Notes: generated by a model not told the origin, from the letters alone. Positions 41,534 through 50,028 are shown, counted from the first letter of the stretch. The stretch: DNA of 64,000 nucleotides from Azorhizobium oxalatiphilum (GCF_014635325.1 NZ_BMCT01000008.1:124001-188000); one strand, 5' to 3'. A program made the numbers and translations.

Positions 41534-42504
41534 GCGGCCACCTCCGGCACGGCGCAGCCGAGCAGCGGCTGGCGCGCGAAATCCCAGATGGTCTCCTGCT
41601 CATTTTTCCGCGCGATAATCACCTGGCGGTTGGCCGTTACTGTGCCGATTGCGGCAGCGGAGATGCCGCGCGCGGTGAAACGGGCGATGAGCGCCGGTGT
41701 GTCGCCGGGATCGGCGGCCAGCAGATAGCCGAAGCTCGGGAAGGTGAGCAGCCAGCGGGCGAGGTCCACGCCCCCGGGTCGGGGCACGGCGTCGGGGTCG
41801 AGCCGCAGGCCCACGCGCGAACACTCCGCCAGCATGGCGGCGGTGCCGATGACGCCGCCCTGGCTGATGTCCTTCGCCGCGCGGGAGAGGCCGGCCTCGG
41901 CGATCTCCGGCAGCAGCTCCAGATCACCGCGCAGGCGGGCGGGAGGAGCGTCGGTGGCGGCCTCCCAGTTGGAGAAGGGCTCCCGATAGCGCCCGCGCAG
42001 GTCGATGGCCGCGATCAGCGTCTGGCCGGGCTGCGCGTCGAAGCTGGTGAGCAGGCGCTTGGCGCGGCCGAGAATGGCGACGGAGAGCTGGCTCTGGGCG
42101 TGGCGGATATTGGTGTGCCCGCCCACCACGGGAATGCCGAAGGCGGCGGAGGCGGCGGCCATGCCATCGAGCACGGGCTTCGCGCCCGCTTCGCCATCGG
42201 CCCACACCGCATCCACCACCGCCATGGGGCGCCCGCCCATGGCGGCGATGTCGGAGGCGTTCACCATCACCCCGCACCAGCCGGCGAACCACGGGTCGCC
42301 CGCCACGAAGGCGTTCATAAAGCCTTCGATGGCCAGCAGCAGATAGCCGTCGCCATCGGGAATGGCTGCGCAGTCATCGCCCACCGGCACCGCGCTCGCG
42401 CCGTTGAGGCCGAGACGGGCCGCAACGACGGAAATATCCGCCTTGCCGGCAAGGCCGGCGCTGGTGCGCAGCGTCTGCGCGAGGGTGGCGAGCGCCCGTT
42501 CCAT
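41530..42504 (-). CDS. AIR-synthase-related protein of the nitrilase cluster, Sll0787-like
   Basis: This 324-residue protein has the PurM/AIR synthase fold: 'VPVGDDCAAIPDGDGYLLLAIEGF', 'GVMVNASDIAAMGGRPMAVVDAVW', 'GIPVVGGHTNIRHAQSQLSVAILGRA' and 'AKDISQGGVIGTAAMLAECSRVGLRLD'. The Asp and Gly-rich loops for ATP-Mg are present, so an ATP-dependent activation of an amide or similar group is plausible. The ATG overlaps the GNAT stop by one base (TGATG). Other PurM relatives include ThiL, SelD and HypE; the neighbours identify the Sll0787 type. Confidence 0.87.
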   Translation of the reverse strand: MERALATLAQTLRTSAGLAGKADISVVAARLGLNGASAVPVGDDCAAIPDGDGYLLLAIEGFMNAFVAGDPWFAGWCGVMVNASDIAAMGGRPMAVVDAVWADGEAGAKPVLDGMAAASAAFGIPVVGGHTNIRHAQSQLSVAILGRAKRLLTSFDAQPGQTLIAAIDLRGRYREPFSNWEAATDAPPARLRGDLELLPEIAEAGLSRAAKDISQGGVIGTAAMLAECSRVGLRLDPDAVPRPGGVDLARWLLTFPSFGYLLAADPGDTPALIARFTARGISAAAIGTVTANRQVIIARKNEQETIWDFARQPLLGCAVPEVAA

Positions 42505-43043
42505 CAGGCGGCCCGCCGGGGAAAGGCGAGGAAGCCGGTCTCGGCGGCAGCGAAGGGCGGGTAATAGGCAAGGTCCGCTTCCATCAGATGATGGGGCCGG
42601 CCCACCAGCTCGATTTCCTCCAGCGTGCGCCAGCGCAGGCGGCGGAACAGCAAGGCGTTCTGGCTCTGCACATGGGCAAGGAAACGCCGGCAGCCGCGCG
42701 CATGGGCGGAGGAGACGGCCAGCCGGATGAGGGAGGCGCCCAGCGTGCCCACATGGCGATAGTCCTCCGCCACCGCGAGGCGCGAGCCCCACCACGTGCC
42801 GGGCTCGGCCTCGTGGATGCGCACCGTGCCCACCACGCCATCCGCCGCCACGCCCCACAGCGAGAGGGCGACGATGGGAATGGCATGGGTGTCGATGGCA
42901 TCGCGGTCATCGCCAGCGAACAGGCCCTGCTCGCCGCAGAAAACGGTGCGGCGCAAAGCGGCGGCGCCATCGCGCTCCCACGCCTCGGTGGCGAACTTCA
43001 CCTGGAATTCGGCGGCCGTGAATGGCTTGAAGGGATCGAACAT
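42504..43043 (-). CDS. GNAT-type N-acetyltransferase of the nitrilase cluster, MSMEG_0567/Sll0786-like
   Basis: This 179-residue protein has the family start 'FQVKFATEAWERDGAAALRRTVFCGEQGLF', the acetyl-CoA region 'VVGTVRIHEAEPGTWWGSRLAVAEDYRHVGTLGASLIRLAVSSAHARGC', and the C-terminal 'FLAHVQSQNALLFRRLRWRTLEEIELVGRPHHLMEADL'. It overlaps the radical SAM stop and the AIR-synthase-like start by one base each, implying coupled translation. It would acylate an amine made in the pathway. Confidence 0.87.
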   Translation of the reverse strand: MFDPFKPFTAAEFQVKFATEAWERDGAAALRRTVFCGEQGLFAGDDRDAIDTHAIPIVALSLWGVAADGVVGTVRIHEAEPGTWWGSRLAVAEDYRHVGTLGASLIRLAVSSAHARGCRRFLAHVQSQNALLFRRLRWRTLEEIELVGRPHHLMEADLAYYPPFAAAETGFLAFPRRAA

Positions 43044-44188
43044 CAGCCGATCCCCTTCTCGTAAGTTGAGAGGGCAGAGCAGGCGCCGCACTTGCCGCAG
43101 CCGGCCTTGATGTCGGTGGCGCGCAGGCCTGCCGCGCGCACCATCTCCGCCAACGGCTGGAGCACGGATTTCATGAAGGCGGGGTTGGGGCCGGGGTGAT
43201 GCTCCAGCGGCGTGCCGGAAATGGGCACGAAGGGCACCACGAACGGATAGACGCCCCTGTTGAGCAATTGCTCGCACATGGCGAGGATGGCCTCGCGCGT
43301 GTCGCCCAGACCCGCGAGGATATAGGTGGAGACCTGGCCCTTGCCGAACACAGGCACGGCGGCCTCGAAGGCGGACATGTAGCGCGAGATCGGCACCTGC
43401 GCCTTGCCGGGCATGATGCGCGCGCGCACCTCGGGCGTCACCGCCTCCAGATGCATGCCGAGCGAATCCGCGCCGGCATCGCGCATGCGGGTGAACCAGA
43501 TGTCGTCGTCCGGCGGCTCGCACTGTACCTGAATGGCGAGGTCCACGGCGGCCTTCACCGCAGCCGTGCTCTCCATCAGCACCGAGCAGCCGCGATCCTT
43601 GCCGGGCGGGGTGCCGGTGGTCATCACCATGTGAGTCACGTGGTCCAGCTCAACAGCGGCTTTCGCGACTTCCGCCAGTTGTTCCGGCGTCTTGCGGGCG
43701 ATGGTGCGCCCGGCCGCCAGCGACTGGCCGATGGCGCAGAACTGGCAGGTCTTGGCGCGGCTCTGGTAGCGCACGCACTCCTGCAGGACGGTGGTGGCGA
43801 GCACGTCACGCCCGTGCAGGGTGGCGAGCTTCCAGTAGGGCACGCCCTCGGCGGTGGTCAGGTCGTAGAAGCGCGGGCGGCGGGGGAAGGAGACTTCCGC
43901 CAGCGGCAGGCCGTCGCGCAGGATGCGGGTGGCGCCGGTGGCCGTGCGCGTGATCTCGTAGGGGCTCTGCGCCGCCGGGGCGGTGTGGACGGGGACCATG
44001 ATGGTCATGCCGTCCAGCGTCATGGCCTTGTGGTCGGAAGGTCCGGCGCCGCCGCGGCGGCTTTGCGCACCCGCGCCGTCGGGATCAGCGAGGCGTACTC
44101 CGTAGGACTGCAACTCGGTCATCAGCTCCGCTGTCGGCAGCGGCAGGATGGGGGCGGCGGTCGGATGGGTCTGCTTCATCGCGGGCAC
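43043..44188 (-). CDS. Radical SAM protein of the nitrilase cluster, MSMEG_0568-like
   Basis: This 381-residue protein has Cys138, Cys148 and Cys151 in '[19 protein letters not shown]' as likely ligands of the [4Fe-4S] cluster; the first spacing is nine residues rather than the usual three. A second Cys set near the end (Cys364, Cys367, Cys370 in 'GCGKCGAC') could hold an auxiliary cluster. The middle reads as a TIM barrel ('[29 protein letters not shown]', '[23 protein letters not shown]'). Its 5' end overlaps the 3' end of the nitrilase gene by up to 104 bp in another frame. The chemistry is unknown. Confidence 0.88.
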   Translation of the reverse strand: MPAMKQTHPTAAPILPLPTAELMTELQSYGVRLADPDGAGAQSRRGGAGPSDHKAMTLDGMTIMVPVHTAPAAQSPYEITRTATGATRILRDGLPLAEVSFPRRPRFYDLTTAEGVPYWKLATLHGRDVLATTVLQECVRYQSRAKTCQFCAIGQSLAAGRTIARKTPEQLAEVAKAAVELDHVTHMVMTTGTPPGKDRGCSVLMESTAAVKAAVDLAIQVQCEPPDDDIWFTRMRDAGADSLGMHLEAVTPEVRARIMPGKAQVPISRYMSAFEAAVPVFGKGQVSTYILAGLGDTREAILAMCEQLLNRGVYPFVVPFVPISGTPLEHHPGPNPAFMKSVLQPLAEMVRAAGLRATDIKAGCGKCGACSALSTYEKGIG

Positions 44189-45152
44189 TCCCGAATGAGG
44201 GCTGGGGCGGAACGGAGGCCGGCCGCATGGGCACGGCGGGGCGGTCGTTGATTTCGAGGCTCAGCAGCTCGGGCCGGGCGTAATGGCCGACGCTGTCCAT
44301 CATGCGCTTGCGCTTGGTGATGAGGGCCATGTCGAGATCGGCCACCAGCATCCCCTCGCCGGAGGTGAGCGGCGGCACAAGATGACTGCCCTCGGGGTTC
44401 ACGATGGCGGTCATGCACCCGCCGGTGAGCGCCCTGCGCAGCTTTTCGTCCGGCGAGATGCGGGCGATCTGTTCTTCGGTGAGCCAGCCTGTGGCGTTGA
44501 CCACGAAGCAGCCGCTCTCCAGCGCATGGTGGCGGATGGTCACTTCCATCTGCTCGGCGAAGATGGGGCCGACCATGGAGCCGGGGAATTGCGCGGCGTG
44601 GATTTCCTCGTGCTGCGCCATCAGGGCGTAGCGGGCGAGGGGATTGTAATGCTCCCAGCAGGCCAGCGCGCCGACGCGGCCCACTTGCGTATCCACCACC
44701 TGAAGCCCTGCGCCGTCACCCTGGCCCCAGATCATGCGCTCGTGGAAGGTGGGCGTGATCTTGCGGCGCTTGAGCTTCAGCGATCCATCGGCGTCGAAGA
44801 TCAGCTGGGCATTGTAAAGCGAGCCGTGGTCGCGCTCGTTGATGCCGAGCACGATGACCATGCCGTGGCGGCGGGCGGCGGCGGCGATGGCCTCCGTCAC
44901 CGGGCCGGGCACGCTGACCGCATGCTCATAAAGCCGCATGTGTTCGGCACCCGTGAGCACCGGCGGGGCGATGAAGGAGAAATAGGGATACCAGGGCAGG
45001 AAGGTCTCGGGGAAGACGATGACCTCCACGCCCTTGCCCGCTGCTTCACCGATGGCGTTGAGCACGCGCTCCAGCGTGCCCATGCCGTCGTCGAGATCGG
45101 GCGCGATCTGCACGGCGGCGGCGCGCACCATGCGCTTGTCGGGTGTCTGCAT
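44085..45152 (-). CDS. Nitrilase of the Nit1C cluster (Nit1 / Sll0784 type)
   Basis: This 355-residue carbon-nitrogen hydrolase has the full catalytic set: Glu in '[19 protein letters not shown]', Lys in '[22 protein letters not shown]' and Cys in '[15 protein letters not shown]'. It converts a nitrile to an acid or amide. The ATG has GGAGG six bases upstream. After the usual family end ('[20 protein letters not shown]') about 40 residues rich in Pro, Ser and Asp run on over the start of the radical SAM gene, an unusual overlap. About 125 bp with a palindromic repeat separate it from the Sll0783-type gene upstream. Confidence 0.92.
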   Translation of the reverse strand: MQTPDKRMVRAAAVQIAPDLDDGMGTLERVLNAIGEAAGKGVEVIVFPETFLPWYPYFSFIAPPVLTGAEHMRLYEHAVSVPGPVTEAIAAAARRHGMVIVLGINERDHGSLYNAQLIFDADGSLKLKRRKITPTFHERMIWGQGDGAGLQVVDTQVGRVGALACWEHYNPLARYALMAQHEEIHAAQFPGSMVGPIFAEQMEVTIRHHALESGCFVVNATGWLTEEQIARISPDEKLRRALTGGCMTAIVNPEGSHLVPPLTSGEGMLVADLDMALITKRKRMMDSVGHYARPELLSLEINDRPAVPMRPASVPPQPSFGSARDEADPSDRRPHPAAADSGADDRVAVLRSTPR

Positions 45153-45232
45153 GCCTGTCCTCCGTTGATGGCGGGGTGGGAGGGGGGCGCCGAAGGCGCG
45201 TTGCGGTCCGCCTGGCCCTGCCCCCTCCCTGG

Positions 45233-45257
45233 CCCTCCCCCGCAAGCGGGAGAGGGG
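45233..45257. repeat. Dispersed palindromic repeat, third copy
   Basis: The core CCCCCGCAAGCGGGAGAGG recurs here in the same orientation as the copy near 37870. It lies between the Sll0783-type gene and the nitrilase gene of one operon, so it may shape mRNA stability rather than end transcription. Confidence 0.7.
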
Positions 45258-45279
45258 CCCTGCTGCTCGGTCTGCCCGC

Positions 45280-45762
45280 TCAGAGCGTCCAGGTGTCGAG
45301 GATGAAGGCGTTGTCGCGCCGGTGGAGCAGCACGAGGTCGAGCACATCAAGCGGGCTGATGGGGATGATGCCGGGGATGAGCGAGGGCTCACCATGGCCA
45401 TAGAGCGCCTGCAGGGCGAAGCGGCAGGCATAGACCTTGCCGCCTTCCTCCATGAACTTGGTGATCTGGTTGTTGAAGTTCATGTGGCCGGGGAAGGCCT
45501 CGTCGCCGATCTTCGGGAAGCCGCGCTGCACGCCGAGCGTGACGCCGGGGCCGTAGAGCAGGATGGAGGTCTCGAAGCCCTTGCGCTTGAGGCGGGTGGC
45601 CTGGAGCAGGTTCACGAAGCCGATGGAGCCCTCGAAAGCCACCGTATGGAAGGTGACGAGGGCCTTTTCGCCCGGCTGGGCTTTTACGTCCTCGAACTTC
45701 TTCTCCTCATAGTCGACGAAGAAATCACCCTTCTGATGGGCGGGGGCAGTCACGGCGGGCAT
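45280..45762 (-). CDS. MSMEG_0572/Sll0783-type (DsrE-like) protein of the nitrilase cluster
   Basis: This 160-residue protein ('[117 protein letters not shown]') is the first gene of the nitrilase cluster. The DsrE-like fold and a single Cys in 'KVYACRFAL' are visible. In Synechocystis the homologue Sll0783 is induced by nitrogen starvation and affects PHB accumulation. The ATG is preceded by GGAG-like bases in 'CAGGAGAGCGCA'. Its promoter must lie in the divergent region next to the MocR-type gene. Confidence 0.9.
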   Translation of the reverse strand: MPAVTAPAHQKGDFFVDYEEKKFEDVKAQPGEKALVTFHTVAFEGSIGFVNLLQATRLKRKGFETSILLYGPGVTLGVQRGFPKIGDEAFPGHMNFNNQITKFMEEGGKVYACRFALQALYGHGEPSLIPGIIPISPLDVLDLVLLHRRDNAFILDTWTL

Positions 45763-46118
45763 TGCGCTCTCCTGTTGCAGCCGCGTCCGGTTTGGGGTGC
45801 CGGGCGGTCAACAGGGGTTTTGCAATCAATGTGCCAAGATTGTCAGATGTGCATGCAGGTATTGAATCAAAATGATTGCATTCAATTTTGCATTCAATAA
45901 AATGCCGTGACGGCAGTCATGCGTGCTGCCGACCATATGAGCGAATGCCCGATCCGGCGCCGGGTGATTGCATAGAGTCTAATCAATTGACGGGGCGCCA
46001 TACGCAAACGGGCGCGGTATGAGGGTCAGCGAAAACGTGACAGAGCTGACCTGCAACACTATACAGTCAATCCCGCCTTTGGGGAAAGGTTCCTTGAGGC
46101 TCAGAGACGAAGTCAGGC
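45763..46118. promoter_or_regulatory. Divergent control region between the nitrilase cluster and a MocR-type regulator
   Basis: These 356 bp are strikingly A/T-rich from about 45820 to 45905. The motif TTGCATTCAAT occurs twice, 12 bp apart (45876-45886 and 45888-45898), and its core ATTCAAT is mirrored by ATTGAAT at 45861-45867. A palindromic octamer TGCATGCA lies at 45850-45857. These look like operators for the cluster promoter on the minus strand. The half nearer the regulator (about 46046-46070) has no comparable repeat. No gene was found in the region. Confidence 0.55.
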
Positions 46119-47501
46119 ATGCTCGACTGGACCCCGGACCTTACCCGCAGTGACAAGCCCCGCTATCTGGCCATCGCCGATCTGATCGCCGAGGACATCA
46201 GGGTGGGGCGGCTGTCCGTGGGCGACCGGCTGCCGCCGCAGCGCAAGCTGGCGGATCGGCTCGAGATCGACTTCACCACCGTCGCCCGCGGCTATGTGGA
46301 GGCGCAGAAGCGCGGCCTCGTGGAAAGCCGGGTGGGGCAGGGCACGTTCGTGCGCGGCCTGCCGCGCGCCGAGCCGCGCTCGCGCACCACGCGGCCCGAT
46401 CTCGTGGACCTGTCCATGAACCTGCCGCCGGAGCCGGATGATCCGGAACTGATCGCGCGCATGCAGGACGGTCTGGCCGAGATCAGCCGCGATCTGGTGG
46501 CGCTGCTGCGTTACCAGAGCTTCGGCGGCGCTCCGGCGGACAAGGATGCCGCCTCCGCGTGGCTTGGCCGCCGGGCGCTGGTGCCGGCGCAGGAGCGCGT
46601 GTTCGTCACCCCCGGCGCCCATGCGGCGCTGGTTGGCATATTCTCACTGCTGGCCAAGCCCGGCGACGTCATCCTGTGCGAGGCGCTCACCTATCCCGGT
46701 GCCCGTTCCATCGCTGCCCAGCTCGGCATCCAGCTGGTCGGCCTGCCCATGGATCGCGACGGCATCGACCCCGATGCGCTGGCCGATGCTGTGAAGCGCT
46801 TTGCGCCAAAGGCGCTCTATCTCAATCCCACGCTCCAGAACCCGACGACCCTCACCATTCCCGAGGCGCGCCGTGCGGCCATCGTGGCGGTGGCCCGGCG
46901 CAACGGCCTGAAGATCGTGGAAGATGATGCCTATGGCTTCATCCCGTCGCACGGCCTGCCGCCGCTGGCCGCCATGGCGCCGGATCTCACCTGGCATGTG
47001 GCGGGCCTTGCCAAGTGCATCGGTGCCGGCCTGCGCGCGGCTTATGTGATCGCGCCCGAGGCGCGGGCGGGCTGGCCGTTCGCGGCAGCGATGCGTGCGG
47101 CCAATGTCATGGCCTCGCCGCTGACGGTGGCGCTCGCCACCCGCTGGATCGAGGATGGCACCGCCGACACCATCCTGCGCTTCATCCGTGCCGAGACCGC
47201 CGCCCGGCAGGAGATGGCCGCCGCGATCCTGCCCGAGGGCAGCTTCCGGGCCGATCCCTTGAGCTTCAATCTCTGGGTGGAACTGCCCGAGCCGTGGACG
47301 CGCTCGGCCTTCGTGGGGCACATGCAGTCCACGGGCATCGGGATTGTGGCGAGCGATGCCTTCTCCACCGATGGCAACCCGCCCGAGGCCGCCCGCGTCT
47401 GCCTCGGCGGTCCGGTCAGCCGGGATAAGGTGCGCGGTGCGCTGGAATATATGGCGCACGCGCTGAGCCATTCGCCGGCGGTGGCCTCAACGGTGCTGTG
47501 A
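46119..47501 (+). CDS. MocR-type GntR regulator with aminotransferase domain
   Basis: This 460-residue protein joins a GntR winged helix ('YLAIADLIAEDIRVGRLSVGDRLPPQRKLADRLEIDFTTVARGYVEAQKRGLVESRVGQGTFVRG') to a fold-type I aminotransferase domain ('VTPGAHAALVGIFSLLAKPGDVILCEALTYPGARSIAAQLGIQLVGLPMD', 'LYLNPTLQNPTTLTIPEARR', 'IVEDDAYGFI'). The PLP lysine should be that in 'AGLAKCIGAGLRAAYV'. MocR proteins sense PLP adducts with amino compounds and often control the adjacent operon, here the Nit1C cluster transcribed the other way. The ATG follows 'GGCATG', without a strong site. The gene ends at a clear intrinsic terminator region. Confidence 0.9.
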   Translation: MLDWTPDLTRSDKPRYLAIADLIAEDIRVGRLSVGDRLPPQRKLADRLEIDFTTVARGYVEAQKRGLVESRVGQGTFVRGLPRAEPRSRTTRPDLVDLSMNLPPEPDDPELIARMQDGLAEISRDLVALLRYQSFGGAPADKDAASAWLGRRALVPAQERVFVTPGAHAALVGIFSLLAKPGDVILCEALTYPGARSIAAQLGIQLVGLPMDRDGIDPDALADAVKRFAPKALYLNPTLQNPTTLTIPEARRAAIVAVARRNGLKIVEDDAYGFIPSHGLPPLAAMAPDLTWHVAGLAKCIGAGLRAAYVIAPEARAGWPFAAAMRAANVMASPLTVALATRWIEDGTADTILRFIRAETAARQEMAAAILPEGSFRADPLSFNLWVELPEPWTRSAFVGHMQSTGIGIVASDAFSTDGNPPEAARVCLGGPVSRDKVRGALEYMAHALSHSPAVASTVL

Positions 47502-47558
47502 GGCCATAGCTGGCACGGGTGGTTTCTTGAGTGATCATTTTTGACAGATGCTGCATGC

Positions 47559-47593
47559 GAAGCCCGCCCAACTGCGCGGGCTTCGTGTTTTTG
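47559..47593 (+). terminator. Intrinsic terminator after the MocR-type gene
   Basis: GAAGCCCGC (47559-47567) pairs perfectly with GCGGGCTTC (47576-47584), followed by GTGTTTTTG. It is 58 bp beyond the regulator stop and only 15 bp before the start codon of the next gene. Confidence 0.85.
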
Positions 47594-47607
47594 TCCGGGA
47601 TGCTTCA

Positions 47608-48057
47608 ATGCGACTGTTGCTTGCGGCTGCAGGTCTTTTGATCAGCCAGATTGCCCATGCCGACCCGATCGCGGATGCTTCGTCGCCTGCCGCTCCTGTG
47701 GGGCTCATCGACGGTTCCGCTTATGATCACAACGGCAGCACCGTGATGGTGCATCCCGAGAACGGTCTTATCATCTACCAAAGCCCCAAGCCCTCCATGG
47801 AGGACGTCGCTCCGGAAGGAACCGTCCTCTTCCGTGGGCCGGTTTTTTCCTATTCGGGCGCGATTTCGGGCACGGCGTATGCGTTCAAGAAGGGATGCGC
47901 GCCGGCTCCCTATGCGGTGAGCGGAGGCTATTCGGCTGACAACGCGACCATCACGCTTCGCGGGGCCAGCCCCGCGTGGAAGGGATGCGATGTGGTGGGC
48001 TACCGAAAGGATAGCCCGAATGCTGTTCTGCGGTTCAAGAGCATGATGAGCCCGTAG
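47608..48057 (+). CDS. Small secreted protein of unknown function
   Basis: This 149-residue protein starts with a signal peptide ('MRLLLAAAGLLISQIAHA', cleavage probably before DP). The mature part is beta-rich with two Cys ('FKKGCAPAPYAVSGGY' and 'PAWKGCDVVGYRKDS') likely to form one disulfide in the periplasm. I do not recognise a function. A TTGACA hexamer lies at 47541-47546, but the intervening terminator makes the promoter position unclear. The upstream in-frame ATG at 47548 would place the terminator inside the coding region, so I reject it. It ends 27 bp before the convergent deformylase-like gene. Confidence 0.75.
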   Translation: MRLLLAAAGLLISQIAHADPIADASSPAAPVGLIDGSAYDHNGSTVMVHPENGLIIYQSPKPSMEDVAPEGTVLFRGPVFSYSGAISGTAYAFKKGCAPAPYAVSGGYSADNATITLRGASPAWKGCDVVGYRKDSPNAVLRFKSMMSP

Positions 48058-48084
48058 ACCTGCGTATCTCTTTCGCCGCGGTGT

Positions 48085-48582
48085 TCATACCGCCCGCAAA
48101 AGCTTCTCGTATTTCTTCACCACCCGCTCGCGCTTGAGGCGGGAGAGGCGCTGGATCCAGAAGATGCCGTCGAGCTGGTCGATCTCATGCTGGAGGCAGA
48201 CGGAGAGCAGGCCATCCGCCTCCACCTCGTGGGTGGCGCCGTCGAGCGCCTGATAGGTGACGCGTACCCGCGCGGGCCGCTCCACCTCTTCCGCGACGCC
48301 GGGCATGGAGACGCTGCCCTCCGTGTGACGGGCCAGCTCCGGCGAAGCCCAGAGCACCTGCGGGTTCACATAGAAAGCGGGTTCGCTGTCAGGCAGATCC
48401 AGCGCCACGAGGCGGATCATCAGCCCGGCGTGCGGGCCGGTGATGCCGATGCCGGGCGCGGCACGCATGGTGTCCAGAAGGTCCTGCGCCTGCCGGGCCA
48501 GCATATCGTCGAACGCCGTCACCGGGGCGGCGGGCGTGCGCAGGCGCGGGTCGGGAAAGCGCACGAGATCGAGGACGGCCAT
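48085..48582 (-). CDS. Peptide-deformylase homologue with altered active-site motifs
   Basis: This 165-residue protein has the peptide deformylase layout, but all three motifs differ from active enzymes. Motif 1 is 'GIGITGPHAG' (residues 44-53), with His51 where Gln is usual. Motif 2 is 'EGSVSMPG', with Ser90 in place of the metal-binding Cys of EGCLS. Motif 3 is 'QHEIDQLDG', where the second metal His of HExxH is Gln136. His132 and Glu133 remain. With two of three metal ligands lost it is unlikely to deformylate nascent peptides in the usual way. The start at 48582 has GGAG four bases upstream. Similar divergent paralogues exist in alphaproteobacteria beside a normal Def; their role is not known to me. 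Confidence 0.87.
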   Translation of the reverse strand: MAVLDLVRFPDPRLRTPAAPVTAFDDMLARQAQDLLDTMRAAPGIGITGPHAGLMIRLVALDLPDSEPAFYVNPQVLWASPELARHTEGSVSMPGVAEEVERPARVRVTYQALDGATHEVEADGLLSVCLQHEIDQLDGIFWIQRLSRLKRERVVKKYEKLLRAV

Positions 48583-48753
48583 GGGGGCTCCGGTCGGAGG
48601 CGAGGGATGAGCGGCACACAAGCATGAGGCAAGCCGCCACGTCTACGCCTCGGCCTCGCCGACAACCCGCTGGCGGGTCGAAAACAGTAGTTGCGTCATC
48701 CCGTTAGGGCTCTACCTTGGCCGGGAATTTCGCGGGAGCAGGGGAACAGAAGC

Positions 48754-50028
48754 ATGGCCGCGACGAGATACCGTTGGTTCGTCATTTTCCTGCTCTTCAC
48801 CATCACCGTGGTGAACTATATCGACCGGGCGGCGATCTCCTACGCCATCACCGATATCGAGCAGACCTTCGGCCTGTCGAAGGGCGCGTCCGGCGCCATC
48901 CTCGGCGCCTTCGGCGTCGGCTATGCGGTGACGACGCTCATCGGCGGCTTCGCGGTGGATCGCTATGGCGCGCGCCTCATCCTCACCATCGCCGCCGTGC
49001 TGTGGAGCATCTCCATCGGCGCCACGGCACTGGCCGGCGGCTTTCTCTCGCTCATGTTCGCCCGCGTGCTGCTGGGCGTGTCGGAGGGGCCGAACTTTCC
49101 GGCGCTGACCGGCGCGGTGAAGCACTGGCTGGCCCCGCATGAGCGTGTCGCCGCCTTCGGCTATGCGCTGGTAGCGGTACCCATCGCGCTCGCCATCGGC
49201 GGCCCCATCGTCACGCATCTGCTGGCATGGTTCGAATGGCGCGCCACCTTCGCCATCCTGTTCCTCGCTTCCGTGGTCTGGGTGCCGCTGTGGTGGATTT
49301 TCTTCCGCAACGATCCCAGCCAGTCGCGCTTCGTCAATGAGGCGGAACTTGCCCATATCCGCACACCGGATGCGGCGCCGGCCAAGCCGACGCTGTCCAA
49401 GCGGGAGGGGCTGGGCAAGGCGCTCATCACCAATCCGACCCTGCTGGCCAATTACTGGGCCTTCTTCGTGTTCGGCTATTTCCTGTTCTTCTTCATGACC
49501 TGGCTGCCCTCGTATCTGAAGATCGAGGGCGGCGGCGTGTACGGCCTCAATCTGGAGGACGTGGGCCTGTTCACCGTTGCGCCCTGGCTTTGCGCTGCCG
49601 TCTCGCTCTGGGCCATGAGCCACTGGTCGGACTATCTGCTGAAGAAGACCGGCCGGCTGCGCGTGGCGCGGTCCTATCTGATCGCGGGCTCGCAGCTCAT
49701 CGCGGCGCTGGCGGTGATCCCCGTGGCCTTCACCCACGATCTGTGGATGGGCATCTTCTGGATTTCCATCGCGGTGGCCGCGTCCATGGGGCCGAACGCC
49801 GCTTTCTATGCGGTGAATGTGGATGTGGCCCCGCAGCGGGCTGCGTCCGCTCTGGGCATCATGGATTTCGCCTTCGCGATCTCCGGCTTCCTCGCCCCGA
49901 CGCTGACCGGCTGGGTGCTGGATATTCGCGGCTCCTTCACCGATGCCTTCCTGCTCATGGCCGGGCTCTCGCTGTCGTCTGTGGTTGTGGTGTTGCTGTT
50001 CCACCACCCCGACCGGCATCGCACCTGA
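48754..50028 (+). CDS. MFS transporter, anion:cation symporter type
   Basis: This 424-residue protein has about 12 membrane segments. The N-terminal 'RYRWFVIFLLFTITVVNYIDRAAISYAITDIEQTFGLSKGASGAILGAFGVGYAVTTLIGGFAVDRYGARLIL' is typical of the ACS family (hexuronate, glucarate, tartrate and phthalate transporters). AGGGGA precedes the ATG. It is flanked by unrelated genes and is likely monocistronic. The substrate should be an organic anion but cannot be specified. Confidence 0.9.
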   Translation: MAATRYRWFVIFLLFTITVVNYIDRAAISYAITDIEQTFGLSKGASGAILGAFGVGYAVTTLIGGFAVDRYGARLILTIAAVLWSISIGATALAGGFLSLMFARVLLGVSEGPNFPALTGAVKHWLAPHERVAAFGYALVAVPIALAIGGPIVTHLLAWFEWRATFAILFLASVVWVPLWWIFFRNDPSQSRFVNEAELAHIRTPDAAPAKPTLSKREGLGKALITNPTLLANYWAFFVFGYFLFFFMTWLPSYLKIEGGGVYGLNLEDVGLFTVAPWLCAAVSLWAMSHWSDYLLKKTGRLRVARSYLIAGSQLIAALAVIPVAFTHDLWMGIFWISIAVAASMGPNAAFYAVNVDVAPQRAASALGIMDFAFAISGFLAPTLTGWVLDIRGSFTDAFLLMAGLSLSSVVVVLLFHHPDRHRT

